In this document: in pieces, positions 18,313 through 26,698 of the stretch | Numbering within the stretch: position 1 is the first letter of the stretch | Layout of the letters: every line of letters starts with the position of its first letter | Source of the DNA: Candidatus Delongbacteria bacterium | GTDB lineage: Bacteria > UBA4055 | Assembly (NCBI GenBank): GCA_016937995.1 | Contig: JAFGVM010000007.1 | Location: 1-32,180, forward strand | Direction of reading: 5' to 3' | Length of the DNA stretch: 32,180 nt | Notes under the pieces: generated by a model | The model's input: the letters and a program-made list of their open reading frames with translations, nothing else | What the model was told of the DNA's origin: nothing | The model's database searches: none | Position numbers and translations under genes: made by a program

Positions 18313-18339
18313 AAAGGTCGGTTATACCGACCTTTTTTT
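18313..18339 (+). terminator. Intrinsic terminator after the pilin gene
   Basis: A 9-base-pair stem (AAAGGTCGG 18313-18321 with CCGACCTTT 18327-18335) closes over TTATA and runs into seven T (18333-18339). It is 22 bases after the pilin stop and would end most pilin transcripts before the next gene. Confidence 0.92.
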
Positions 18340-18378
18340 GTTTGATCAATTGAATTCATCATAATAGTGAGTTAAGAA

Positions 18379-20283
18379 ATGTTATATAAAGCTTTGAGAA
18401 GATATGAGATCTTAATGATCTCAACCTTTCTTTTTATATGGTTATGCTTAATATCCCCTTTTAACCAGAAAATTATTGACCCGGAACTATCTGTTATAGA
18501 GCTTGAGTTTATATTCTCCAGGTTTCTGGTATTGGTTATATGGGTAATTATTTTTTTGACCGGATACATCCTTTTAAAAAAAAATAAAAAAGATACATTT
18601 TTTCCATTCGTTCTCTGGAACATTATCTTCTTTCTCCTGACATTCACTTTCAATATCGGATTTGATCTAACAGATGAAGGTTGGCAGTTATCCAAATCCT
18701 GGTGGTCCATTCATGGAAATACTACCGGAAACTTCGATCTTATATGGGGATCTTCTTTTATTAACGGGTTATGGATGTCTATTCCCTCCAGAGTATCGTT
18801 GATCTGGTCCCGGTTCGGGTTTCTGCTTTTTTTCCCTTTTTTTTCAACTGTGATCTATTACATTTTAAAAAGATATTATGCCGGAAAGTACGTTTTCTGG
18901 GGAGTAGTAATATCTTTTTTATTCTTCTATAGAAATTTTTTGATCTATCCATATATTAACTACTATTACCTTCCGGTTTTTTTTGTTTTGCTTTCGATCT
19001 TATTTCTCCTTAATTATGAAGATAACCTTAAGCTCAAACACCTGATCTTAAGCGGTTTATTTGCAGGTATTTCTATTCATATGAAATTCACCTTTATCCT
19101 TATCTTACCGGTCTATGGTATTTATCTTACCCTGTTTGAAGTTGATAATCCTAACAAAAAAAGATCGGTCATTATTTATTATTCAGCATTATTATCTGCT
19201 TTGATAACAGGATTTATTATTCTTACTTTCGCAGGATCAGATACATTTTTCGACAAAGACAGCAGGCTTTCTATCCTTACTATGTTCAACACATTCTTCG
19301 GCAGTAAAAAGATCAACAGTAGTTTAAACTATTCATTTATACACCTTACCTATGTATATTCAAAAGACCTTGGAGTAATGATACTGCATTTGATCGTACC
19401 TTTAATTCTGTTCATTTCCGGAGCTGTTTTATCCAAAAAATATATTTTCCTCAAATATTTTTCATGGCTCCTAATTGGCATATTGCTTATTGTGTATAAA
19501 GAACAGACTGATAATAACTTTTTGCTGGTAGTATCAATATTTTTTGCACTTGATATTATTCTGACCGCACTACACGGATCAAAAAACAGGGAGATCTTTA
19601 AACTGAACTATATGTTCCTGTACGTATTTTTTGTGTCATTTCTGGGATCAGGAATGAGTATTTATGCAGCTTTGATATCCGGTGGGCTATTCGGATTTTC
19701 TGCCTTCATCATAACTGCTTTGTTATCTGTAAGACCGGAGAAGCTGGATTTCAGGATACTAGTTTATTCGCTCATTGTTTTTATTCTGGTCATTCAGTTT
19801 AAAAAAGAGTTCGTCGCATACAGAGATATTGAATCCAGATATTTGAACGCTATGTTCAAAAGCCCCGAGCTTTCAGGTATTTATTCATTCAAAGAAAGAG
19901 TTGATGTCGTCGATGAATTTATTTCAAATGCTAAAAAGATAATTTCTAAGGATGATAAAGTATTTATTGTCGGGATGCCTATGTTTTATTATATTCTGAA
20001 TATTGAACCGGTCATTTCTGAACCTTACGACCTTATCCTGGGACTGGATCAATTGAAGGAAGAGATCAAAGAACAAGATCCTAGTGTAATTATTACTCCG
20101 GTCCAGTCTCCAAGAGGAGTATACTGGCCGCTTGAAAGGAACATCAGCTTCTCTTTGAAGGATAAGTTTGAGATATCAACAAGGAAATATCACGAATTTT
20201 ATGGTTCGTATATTTCTGAAAATGGACTTATCAAAGTATTTTCCAACTCAATGTTCCAGATCTACAAAAAGGAGAGCCAATAA
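18379..20283 (+). CDS. Polytopic GT-C-like membrane protein, paralogue C
   Basis: 634 residues. It shares the motif order of paralogues A and B: Asp99 in LTDEG, LSKSW at 104-108, NGLWMS and IWSRFGF, NYYYLP, MKFTF, FLGSG, then GIYSFKERVDVVD before a soluble C-terminal domain that ends with FSNSMFQIYK (B ends similarly with FSNSFYYVYK). The Asp of NYDN is replaced by Tyr here, and the Arg after the FLGS motif is Ile, so some family positions are not kept. It lies 39 bases after the pilin terminator and directly abuts the next gene. A role as a glycosyltransferase or an oligosaccharyltransferase acting on pilin is possible but unproven. Expression may depend on readthrough, since the only promoter-like pair nearby leaves almost no leader. 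Confidence 0.75.
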   Translation: MLYKALRRYEILMISTFLFIWLCLISPFNQKIIDPELSVIELEFIFSRFLVLVIWVIIFLTGYILLKKNKKDTFFPFVLWNIIFFLLTFTFNIGFDLTDEGWQLSKSWWSIHGNTTGNFDLIWGSSFINGLWMSIPSRVSLIWSRFGFLLFFPFFSTVIYYILKRYYAGKYVFWGVVISFLFFYRNFLIYPYINYYYLPVFFVLLSILFLLNYEDNLKLKHLILSGLFAGISIHMKFTFILILPVYGIYLTLFEVDNPNKKRSVIIYYSALLSALITGFIILTFAGSDTFFDKDSRLSILTMFNTFFGSKKINSSLNYSFIHLTYVYSKDLGVMILHLIVPLILFISGAVLSKKYIFLKYFSWLLIGILLIVYKEQTDNNFLLVVSIFFALDIILTALHGSKNREIFKLNYMFLYVFFVSFLGSGMSIYAALISGGLFGFSAFIITALLSVRPEKLDFRILVYSLIVFILVIQFKKEFVAYRDIESRYLNAMFKSPELSGIYSFKERVDVVDEFISNAKKIISKDDKVFIVGMPMFYYILNIEPVISEPYDLILGLDQLKEEIKEQDPSVIITPVQSPRGVYWPLERNISFSLKDKFEISTRKYHEFYGSYISENGLIKVFSNSMFQIYKKESQ

Positions 20284-21255
20284 ATGAAAATCATTATAAC
20301 AGGTGTAGCAGGATTCATCGGATCCAACCTTGCAAAAACCCTTCTGGACAGAGGTCATGAGATAATTGGTATTGATAATCTGAGCTATGGATTAGAAAGA
20401 AACATTCAAGATTTCAGGGACCATCCTAAATTTAAATTCGTTTTCGGTGACATCGCCAATCCACTGATATTAAAGGACTTTCATTCTGAAATAATAATTC
20501 ATCTGGCTTCACAAAAAATACCAAGATATACAAATGCTCTAAGAACTCTCGATGAAAATTATCTTATGCTAAGAAACATAATCCAGAAATGTATTCTGGA
20601 CAGATCTAAAATAATCTTTGCTTCAACTTCGGATGTTTACGGTAAGAACGAAAAAGTTCCTTTTCATGAGGAATCTGATCTGGTACTGGGTTCAACAACA
20701 ATAAAAAGGTGGGCATACGCATCATCAAAGATTTATGGAGAACAATATATCATTGCCAACAGTGAAGAATATGGATTAAAATATACCATCGGAAGATTTT
20801 TCGGCAGTTATGGTCCGAATCATAATTTAACATGGTGGGGCGGTCCTCAATCAGGATTTATCACAAAGGCGTTGGAAAATGAAGAGATCGAAATTCATGG
20901 GGACGGAAGTCAGACAAGAACGTTCACCTATGTTGATGATACTGTAGATGCTCTGGTAAAATTTGTAGAAAATAACAGCTCTGACAATGAGATCTTCAAT
21001 ACCGGCTCTAATCCGGACGAGGAAATTTCTATACTCGGTCTGGGAAAACTTATCTGGAAACTGGTTAACGGAGAAAATTCCGAACCTAAATTCAAATATA
21101 TACCTTACTCATCATTTGGTAAGTACGAAGATGTTATGAGACGGGTTCCTGACATATCCAAATTGAAACAATTTTTTAATTTTGATCCTCAATATTCTCT
21201 TGAAGAAGGATTGAAAAAAACGATCGAATGGCAAAGGAAATTACTTGGAAAATAA
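20284..21255 (+). CDS. NAD-dependent nucleotide-sugar epimerase/dehydratase (SDR, GalE-like)
   Basis: 323 residues. Rossmann motif GVAGFIG (7-13), Asp31 in GIDNLS for the NAD ribose, Ser/Thr at 114-116 (ASTSDVYG), and the catalytic Tyr145 and Lys149 in YASSK. GRFFGSYGPNH and GDGSQTRTFTYVDD are typical of UDP-sugar 4-epimerases, 4,6-dehydratases and UDP-glucuronate decarboxylases; no feature here decides which. It acts in the cytoplasm to make a nucleotide sugar for the locus. AAAGGAG at 20268-20274 lies 9 bases before the ATG, which follows the previous stop without a gap. The next gene starts inside its end. Confidence 0.88.
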   Translation: MKIIITGVAGFIGSNLAKTLLDRGHEIIGIDNLSYGLERNIQDFRDHPKFKFVFGDIANPLILKDFHSEIIIHLASQKIPRYTNALRTLDENYLMLRNIIQKCILDRSKIIFASTSDVYGKNEKVPFHEESDLVLGSTTIKRWAYASSKIYGEQYIIANSEEYGLKYTIGRFFGSYGPNHNLTWWGGPQSGFITKALENEEIEIHGDGSQTRTFTYVDDTVDALVKFVENNSSDNEIFNTGSNPDEEISILGLGKLIWKLVNGENSEPKFKYIPYSSFGKYEDVMRRVPDISKLKQFFNFDPQYSLEEGLKKTIEWQRKLLGK

Positions 21256-22339
21256 AATTAAAAAAAAAATAGTAACCATTATCGGTGCAAGACCTCAGTT
21301 CATTAAAGCTGCCGTGGTCAGTAGAGAATTAAGAAAAAGAACCGGGATCGAAGAGATCATTATCCATACCGGACAGCACTTTGATGAGAACATGAGTAAG
21401 ATCTTTTTTGATGAACTTGAAATAGCCGAACCTAAATACAACCTCGGGATATCTTCTCTGTCGCAGGGTGCAATGACAGGAAAAATGATCGAAAGTATTG
21501 AAAAAATCGTCATTGATGAAAGACCAGATCTTGTTCTGCTCTACGGTGACACTAATTCAACATTGGCCGGTGCGCTGGCTACGGTAAAACTTAACATACC
21601 TGTTGCACATGTTGAAGCCGGACTCAGATCATTTAACAATAAAATGCCCGAAGAAATTAACAGGATCCTGACTGACAGGATCAGTTCACTTCTATTCACT
21701 CCGACTGATAAAGCGACCGAGAATTTGACCGCTGAAGGATTTATAAATCTCGGTGCCAGGATAATCCCCTCGGGTGATGTTATGTATGACTCCGCGATCC
21801 TGTACAAAAATAATGAAAAGATTCCTGATATCGAAATTCCTGAGAAATTTATTCTCGCAACTATTCACAGACCTGAGACAACTGACAGTTACGAAAATCT
21901 TATCAACTGTATAAACGTATTAAAAAATAATGCACCATTTCCTGTCATTCTTTCTCTTCATCCCAGGACCAAAGATAAAATAAAAAAATATAAGATCGAC
22001 ACAGACTGCGGAAATCTTATGCTTATCGATCCGGTCAGTTACAGAGAAATGCAATATTTACTCGGCAGGTCTGAATTTGTCGCAACTGACAGCGGTGGAC
22101 TTCAGAAAGAATCATTTTTTAACGGAAAATATTGTTTGACCCTTCGGACTGAAACTGAATGGGTAGAATTAGTTGATAACGGGACCAACTATGTCTGCGG
22201 ATATGACCCGGTTAAGATAATTGAAGCTATGGACATCATTGTAAAAAAAGATAGATTTGACCCTGCTTCATATGATCTTTACGGAAATGGGAATGCTTCA
22301 AAAATAATTGTTGATACTATAATTGATTATTTAAACTGA
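21245..22339 (+). CDS. UDP-GlcNAc 2-epimerase family, WbpI-like
   Basis: 364 residues. GARPQFIKAA (14-23), YGDTNSTLAGA (100-110), HVEAGLRSFN (122-131), MPEEINR (134-140) and HRPE (208-211) contain the expected Asp102, Glu124, Glu137 and His208. CLTLRTETEWVEL near residues 297-309 is the signature of the WbpI branch, which acts on UDP-2,3-diacetamido-glucuronate, rather than the TTERPE of WecB. The assignment to that substrate is tentative, because wbpA, B, D and E are not in the window. The start is TTG, with AAAGGA (21233-21238) 6 bases upstream inside the end of the preceding gene, an 11-base overlap. Confidence 0.88.
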   Translation: MENKIKKKIVTIIGARPQFIKAAVVSRELRKRTGIEEIIIHTGQHFDENMSKIFFDELEIAEPKYNLGISSLSQGAMTGKMIESIEKIVIDERPDLVLLYGDTNSTLAGALATVKLNIPVAHVEAGLRSFNNKMPEEINRILTDRISSLLFTPTDKATENLTAEGFINLGARIIPSGDVMYDSAILYKNNEKIPDIEIPEKFILATIHRPETTDSYENLINCINVLKNNAPFPVILSLHPRTKDKIKKYKIDTDCGNLMLIDPVSYREMQYLLGRSEFVATDSGGLQKESFFNGKYCLTLRTETEWVELVDNGTNYVCGYDPVKIIEAMDIIVKKDRFDPASYDLYGNGNASKIIVDTIIDYLN

Positions 22340-22351
22340 AAGAAAACGAGC

Positions 22352-23074
22352 ATGATTTATTTTATTGTACCTGTATATAACGAAGAACTAAATATTGAAG
22401 AGCTCGCATCTTCACTGAAAAAAGTATTACCTGAAAGAGAAAAATTCTTTGTTTTTATTGATGATCATTCCACTGATAATACCTTAAAGAACATTGACCT
22501 TTATTTTGGCAGTATGAAATACCATATTATAACAAAAGAAAAAAATGCAGGACCGGGAGATTCTTTTAACATCGGTTTTGAATATCTGCTGGATAAAACA
22601 CTTAAAGAAGATCTGATAATAACTATTGAGGCTGATAATACATCCAGTCTGGAAATTCTTGATAAAATGGTAACTATCTCTGAACTCGGATACGGGATCG
22701 TTCTCGCGTCCCCTTATGCTCAGGGTGGTGGATTCGAAGAAACAACTCTAATAAGAAAAATTCTGTCATTTGTCGCAAATACAGCACTCAGATTCATTTT
22801 TGATATAAAAGTTCTTACTCTAAGCTCTTTTTACAGAGTATATAAACCTGAAGCTATTACGCAGATCAAAAATAAATATGGCGTTATCATTGAGGAGCCC
22901 GGATTTATTTGTATGGTGGAAGTACTGATCAAAGCTATCAGATGTAAGATAAGCATTATCGAAGTACCAATGGTCCTAAGCTCCAATAAGCGGAAAGGCA
23001 GGTCAAAAATGAAAATAATGAGAACAATGATCAATTATTCAGCTTTCTTACTAAAAAATATCTTTAAAAAATAG
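22352..23074 (+). CDS. GT2 glycosyltransferase, DPM1-like soluble form
   Basis: 240 residues. FIVPVYNEELNIEEL (4-18), FIDDHSTDNT (35-44) and NAGPGDSFNIGF (65-76) place it in the DPM1-like group. At the usual DxD there is IEADNTS (92-98), so the first acid is Glu93 and Asp95 is kept. FYRVYKPEAI and KGRSKMKIMRT near the end also match polyprenyl-phosphate sugar synthases. There are no clear C-terminal membrane helices, unlike the enzyme encoded at 12987. It lies 5 bases upstream of a GtrA-type gene, and such pairs make and move polyprenyl-phosphate sugars. Confidence 0.85.
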   Translation: MIYFIVPVYNEELNIEELASSLKKVLPEREKFFVFIDDHSTDNTLKNIDLYFGSMKYHIITKEKNAGPGDSFNIGFEYLLDKTLKEDLIITIEADNTSSLEILDKMVTISELGYGIVLASPYAQGGGFEETTLIRKILSFVANTALRFIFDIKVLTLSSFYRVYKPEAITQIKNKYGVIIEEPGFICMVEVLIKAIRCKISIIEVPMVLSSNKRKGRSKMKIMRTMINYSAFLLKNIFKK

Positions 23075-23079
23075 ATCTA

Positions 23080-23511
23080 ATGAGATTAGTCCAGATTTTA
23101 AAAAAATACTTAGATGTCAAACAAAATTCAGGATCAGTCAAAAGGCAGTACATTGCTTTTGTAGCTGTCGGTGCTGTATCTTTTGTGATCGGGATCCTTC
23201 TTCTCAAGCTTTTTTATAAAGAAATGGGACTCGGTTTGATAACATCAAACACTATTTCATTTATAATTGTTTCCGCTGTTAATTTTGTTCTGAGCATAAA
23301 ATTTGTTTTTATCCGGGGGAAAAATTCTGCAGCAAAAGAAATTACACTTTTTTACATTACTGCAATATTTACGCTTTTACTGGATAATTTTCTGTTGGAT
23401 ATTTTTGTGAGAACTCTTGAAATCTATTACGTTATGGCTAAAATACTTACTGTTTCAAGCGTTTCTATTGCTTCTTTTCTGCTGAGAAAATTTATAGTCT
23501 TCAAAAAATAA
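23080..23511 (+). CDS. GtrA family membrane protein (candidate lipid-linked sugar flippase)
   Basis: 143 residues with four transmembrane segments (about 26-45, 52-72, 85-108, 115-135). FVAVGAVSFVIGILL and the last part with SFLLRKFIVF match the GtrA domain, whose C terminus usually ends in a basic and aromatic F-x-F patch. In Shigella phages GtrA is thought to flip undecaprenyl-phosphate glucose made by GtrB for the GT-C enzyme Gtr. The same three functions are present in this locus. It ends 12 bases from the convergent methyltransferase gene. Confidence 0.85.
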   Translation: MRLVQILKKYLDVKQNSGSVKRQYIAFVAVGAVSFVIGILLLKLFYKEMGLGLITSNTISFIIVSAVNFVLSIKFVFIRGKNSAAKEITLFYITAIFTLLLDNFLLDIFVRTLEIYYVMAKILTVSSVSIASFLLRKFIVFKK

Positions 23512-23523
23512 TTTTCAATCAGA

Positions 23524-24258
23524 CTAATCCTCTTTTATCTCACCAACTATCAGGTATCTCCAGCAAAGGTATCTTCCCAAACCTGTCGGATTTACGATCT
23601 TCTCAAGTAAATTCTCCAATCCGATTATAAATTTATGCAGGGGTGGTAAATCCGGCACTAAATTTAAACCTACATATCCTCCGCTCAATGGAAGACTGAA
23701 CAGAGTATTAAATTTTTTATGTATTATTTTCAATCCTAACTCATCCTGAATTCTTAAAGCAGTTTCGTAGTCACATTCCGCATCATTATGTGAAGCCAGT
23801 TTTCTCATAGACTTAAGAATAAAATTAATGTTCGGATCAAAAAAAATAATTCTGGACTTATCTTTTGATACTCTGATCAATTCATTTTTAACTTTTTCAA
23901 AGTCAGCTTCCTGATAAAAATGATGTAATGCATCTCTTAAGATAATGGTATCAAATGAATTATTTTCAAAAGGGAGCTCTTCAGCATCTGCAACCATGAA
24001 ATCACAATCAGGATATGTTTCTTTACATAAAGAAATTACTTCCTCATCAAAATCTATACCTGTACAACTCAGGTTCAAATTATTTTTTATGTAGTTTGTA
24101 GTTGTACCAAATCCGCAACCGAGATCAAGGATTGAATTGCCAATTATATGTTTCGAGATCAGGCTTATATGCTTCCGGTCAACCTCTCCCCAGAATTTTT
24201 TTAGCCTTTTATGCGGTTCAAAAATTTTCATGACCATTGATTTTATTTTTACCAACAT
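23524..24258 (-). CDS. Class I SAM-dependent methyltransferase
   Basis: 244 residues. ILDLGCGFGTTT (43-54) is motif I, CTGIDFDEEV binds the ribose, DAEELPFENNSFDTIILRDALHHF forms motifs II and III. It belongs to the Methyltransf_11/25 group. The second half carries LFSLPLSGGYVGLNLVP, perhaps for a hydrophobic substrate. The N terminus is uncertain: Met1, Met8 and Met10 all lie in frame and none has a good ribosome-binding site. It faces the GtrA gene, so it may be part of the glycan locus or stand alone. The substrate is unknown. Confidence 0.8.
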   Translation of the reverse strand: MLVKIKSMVMKIFEPHKRLKKFWGEVDRKHISLISKHIIGNSILDLGCGFGTTTNYIKNNLNLSCTGIDFDEEVISLCKETYPDCDFMVADAEELPFENNSFDTIILRDALHHFYQEADFEKVKNELIRVSKDKSRIIFFDPNINFILKSMRKLASHNDAECDYETALRIQDELGLKIIHKKFNTLFSLPLSGGYVGLNLVPDLPPLHKFIIGLENLLEKIVNPTGLGRYLCWRYLIVGEIKED

Positions 24259-24281
24259 ATAAAATTAATGATTAACTGATG

Positions 24282-24293
24282 AACTTGCAAGTT
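24282..24293. repeat. 12-base perfect palindrome between divergent genes
   Basis: AACTTGCAAGTT lies in the 157-base gap between the minus-strand methyltransferase (start 24258) and the plus-strand operon (start 24416). It could be an operator for either side, but the gap has no clear promoter and short AT-rich palindromes arise by chance. Confidence 0.3.
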
Positions 24294-24415
24294 AATACAG
24301 CAGATGCATTCTATATATGGGTTTATCGTAAAATAATTATTCTGTAGCAAAAAGGATCAAATATTCATATCTTTGTAAATTAAAAGTCTTAAATTAAATA
24401 CAGAGTGAGGTGATC

Positions 24416-25669
24416 ATGCGTTATTTTCTGACAATTATTTTCCTTTTTTCTATAATTTTTCCCGTTCATGGCAAAACGGTCATTCTTTCGGGATTTAAAC
24501 CTGTTAAACAGGATAGATATGAATTTATCTCTTCTGCATTTAAAAAATATGTAGTTGAAAATTTTAAGAACTCTGAAATGACTATTTTAGATGAAAAATC
24601 AGAGGAACTTGAGTATTTATTATTAAAAAACAGAAATTTCTTTCTGGCATCAAAAGAATTTTTTGACAACTGGGAAAATTTTGAATTTGATAATACTGTT
24701 TTTTGCGAAACTACCGTAAGAGGTAAAAAAGTAGAATTTCATATTGAAGTATACTCCAAAGATAAGAAAAGACTAACACTTAAAGACGATTTTAAGGGCA
24801 GATCGAACCAGCTGCTCAGTTTATTCGATGCTGTTACAAGAAATATATTAATTTCAATGGACTCCAATAAATCTACGATCAATCCTTTCGGGGTTGATGA
24901 CAATGAAATGTTCTATGAATATCTTAGATTAGAATACTACACAGAAAAATTATGGGAATCAGATGATCCTGATAAATATTATCTTCTGCTTGATGAGCTT
25001 GAATCATATAAAAATGACTTTAATACTTACCCTCAATTTGAGAAACTTTACAATGAGGTTGCTGAGAGAAGTGATGATTTTATCCTTACCGGAGCATTGG
25101 ACCTGCCTGTAGAAAATACTTCTAAAGAAGTTTTCAGCGAAGACAATGAAGTTGAGGCCTTTTTTAGAAAGCTGATCGTTGACGGATACCATTTCAGGCA
25201 TTTATCGACCAGTAAAAATTATGATGAGGAAGATAAAAGTGTTGTCGGTTTGGTCGTAGCCTATGAAATTAATTTCAAAAAATTAATAAGAAAAGAGCTT
25301 CTGTCCGAGATCAGGAAAAGAAAAGGAAATCTTAAATTTGCCAACATGGGGATGTATTATTTCAGTTCAAATGAAAGTGAAAATAAAATGGTGATCGACT
25401 TTCTGTTGAGACAAAAAGTCATATTGAGGTTGTTTGACAAGGATAATACTCTTATTTCAGAATCAGAAGTAGGTGTCAAATATATGGATTACCAGGGTGG
25501 TGAATACAAGAATGCCAAAAAAGTTCCTTTCCCGCTAATGCCTAGAGGTTCGGCTAACACAGCTTTTGCTGTTGAAAAACTGGGAATATTGACTCTTGTT
25601 TTTGATGGGTTTACAGCTGTTGAACTAAAAAAAATAACACATAGTGAAATTGAAATCTCATTTGAATAA
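24416..25669 (+). CDS. Secreted protein of unknown function
   Basis: 417 residues from the ATG at 24416; the in-frame GTG at 24410 lies in the ribosome-binding region GAGGTGA and is not the start. A signal peptide is clear (hydrophobic 4-18, ending in VHG). The mature part is rich in Lys, Glu and Phe, with two or three mixed alpha/beta regions; the C-terminal third contains GMYYFSS and SANTAFAVEKLGILTLVF. I see no catalytic motif. It is the first gene of an operon with a TPR lipoprotein, an HlyD-type adaptor and acpS, and may share an envelope function with the lipoprotein and adaptor. Confidence 0.75.
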   Translation: MRYFLTIIFLFSIIFPVHGKTVILSGFKPVKQDRYEFISSAFKKYVVENFKNSEMTILDEKSEELEYLLLKNRNFFLASKEFFDNWENFEFDNTVFCETTVRGKKVEFHIEVYSKDKKRLTLKDDFKGRSNQLLSLFDAVTRNILISMDSNKSTINPFGVDDNEMFYEYLRLEYYTEKLWESDDPDKYYLLLDELESYKNDFNTYPQFEKLYNEVAERSDDFILTGALDLPVENTSKEVFSEDNEVEAFFRKLIVDGYHFRHLSTSKNYDEEDKSVVGLVVAYEINFKKLIRKELLSEIRKRKGNLKFANMGMYYFSSNESENKMVIDFLLRQKVILRLFDKDNTLISESEVGVKYMDYQGGEYKNAKKVPFPLMPRGSANTAFAVEKLGILTLVFDGFTAVELKKITHSEIEISFE

Positions 25670-25681
25670 ATCCCGAATATT

Positions 25682-26698
25682 ATGAAATTTTACCTAGTTG
25701 CTATAATGGTCATCTTCATTTCTGCCTGCAGTATCGATCCTGAAGAGCTGGAAAAAAGCGGCAAATATGAAAAGGCTTTGGAGCTTTACAGAGAAAAACT
25801 GACAGAGGATTATCAGAATATTGACCTAAGGGTAAAGTTCACTCTATGCTATTTTAAGAACGCAATGAAATACATTGAGCAAAATGATCTGGAAGAAGCT
25901 GAAAGGAATATAGAAAGAGGAACGATATATAACAAAGAAGACAATCCTCAAATAAAAAATCAATATGCCCAGGTAATTTTATCTCTTGGTAAAAAACTTG
26001 TTTCGATTGGTGATCTTGACGGTTCCGTGGAAATGAAAAAGAAATATCAGAAAGGTTATGACCTGATAGAAAAAGCTGTTTTTTTATCTGATGATAACAC
26101 TGAGGCAAAAGAAGTATTTAACCAGTTGAACAGTGATCTGTCCGAAAAATATTTACAAAAAGGAAAAGAATTATTTTTCCTTTGGAGAGAGAACAGTAAA
26201 AATTATAAAACTTTGACAGAAAGTTTGAAATTTGCAGAACAGTCACTGATTTTTTACCCAAATAACATAAATGCCAGAGAACTCCAGAACAATATACTTG
26301 AAAAATTATTGTATGAATCACCTAGAGAGCAGGATCTCAGTTTTAAAATAATGAAAATATTTCATAATACTCAGACCCGCATTTCAGCATTTAAAATTCG
26401 TTTCTACAATGACGACACTGATGATGTAATAATATCTCCTGATCAGTTCACTCTTTATGATGATAAAGACAATGCATATATTTTTGATAAGGAGTCTGCT
26501 TCGAACGGAAATTATACAGGTGTTATGAATAGAATAAGGGTCTCTCCAAGTCATTTTACCAGCGGATTACTAGTCTTCAATACCGGTGTGAAAAATCCTG
26601 TTATATCATCAATAGTTTGGCGAAACAGTGCGGGAGTATCTTATGAAAAAGAATTCCCGGGCAAGAAGTTAATGGACCTGATCGTGGAGCAGAGATAA
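25682..26698 (+). CDS. TPR-containing lipoprotein with C-terminal beta domain
   Basis: 338 residues. The lipobox ISAC ends at Cys16 (MKFYLVAIMVIFISAC). Residues 18-200 are helical with TPR-like features, such as SGKYEKALELYREKL (27-41) and DLEEAERNIERG (66-77). Residues 225-338 (SAFKIRFYNDDTDDVIISP onward) resemble the immunoglobulin-like DUF4352 domain found in bacterial surface proteins, which starts with a preserved N-D-T-D-like turn; this is a similarity by eye. The last base of its stop is the first base of the next start (TAATG), so the HlyD-type gene is coupled to it. Confidence 0.75.
   Translation: MKFYLVAIMVIFISACSIDPEELEKSGKYEKALELYREKLTEDYQNIDLRVKFTLCYFKNAMKYIEQNDLEEAERNIERGTIYNKEDNPQIKNQYAQVILSLGKKLVSIGDLDGSVEMKKKYQKGYDLIEKAVFLSDDNTEAKEVFNQLNSDLSEKYLQKGKELFFLWRENSKNYKTLTESLKFAEQSLIFYPNNINARELQNNILEKLLYESPREQDLSFKIMKIFHNTQTRISAFKIRFYNDDTDDVIISPDQFTLYDDKDNAYIFDKESASNGNYTGVMNRIRVSPSHFTSGLLVFNTGVKNPVISSIVWRNSAGVSYEKEFPGKKLMDLIVEQR

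Noticed and set aside
18338-18367. Promoter (TTGTTT-N18-TAATAG) for GT-C paralogue C
   Set aside because: Transcription would start about 5 bases before the ATG, leaving no room for a leader, and the -35 is part of the terminator T-run.
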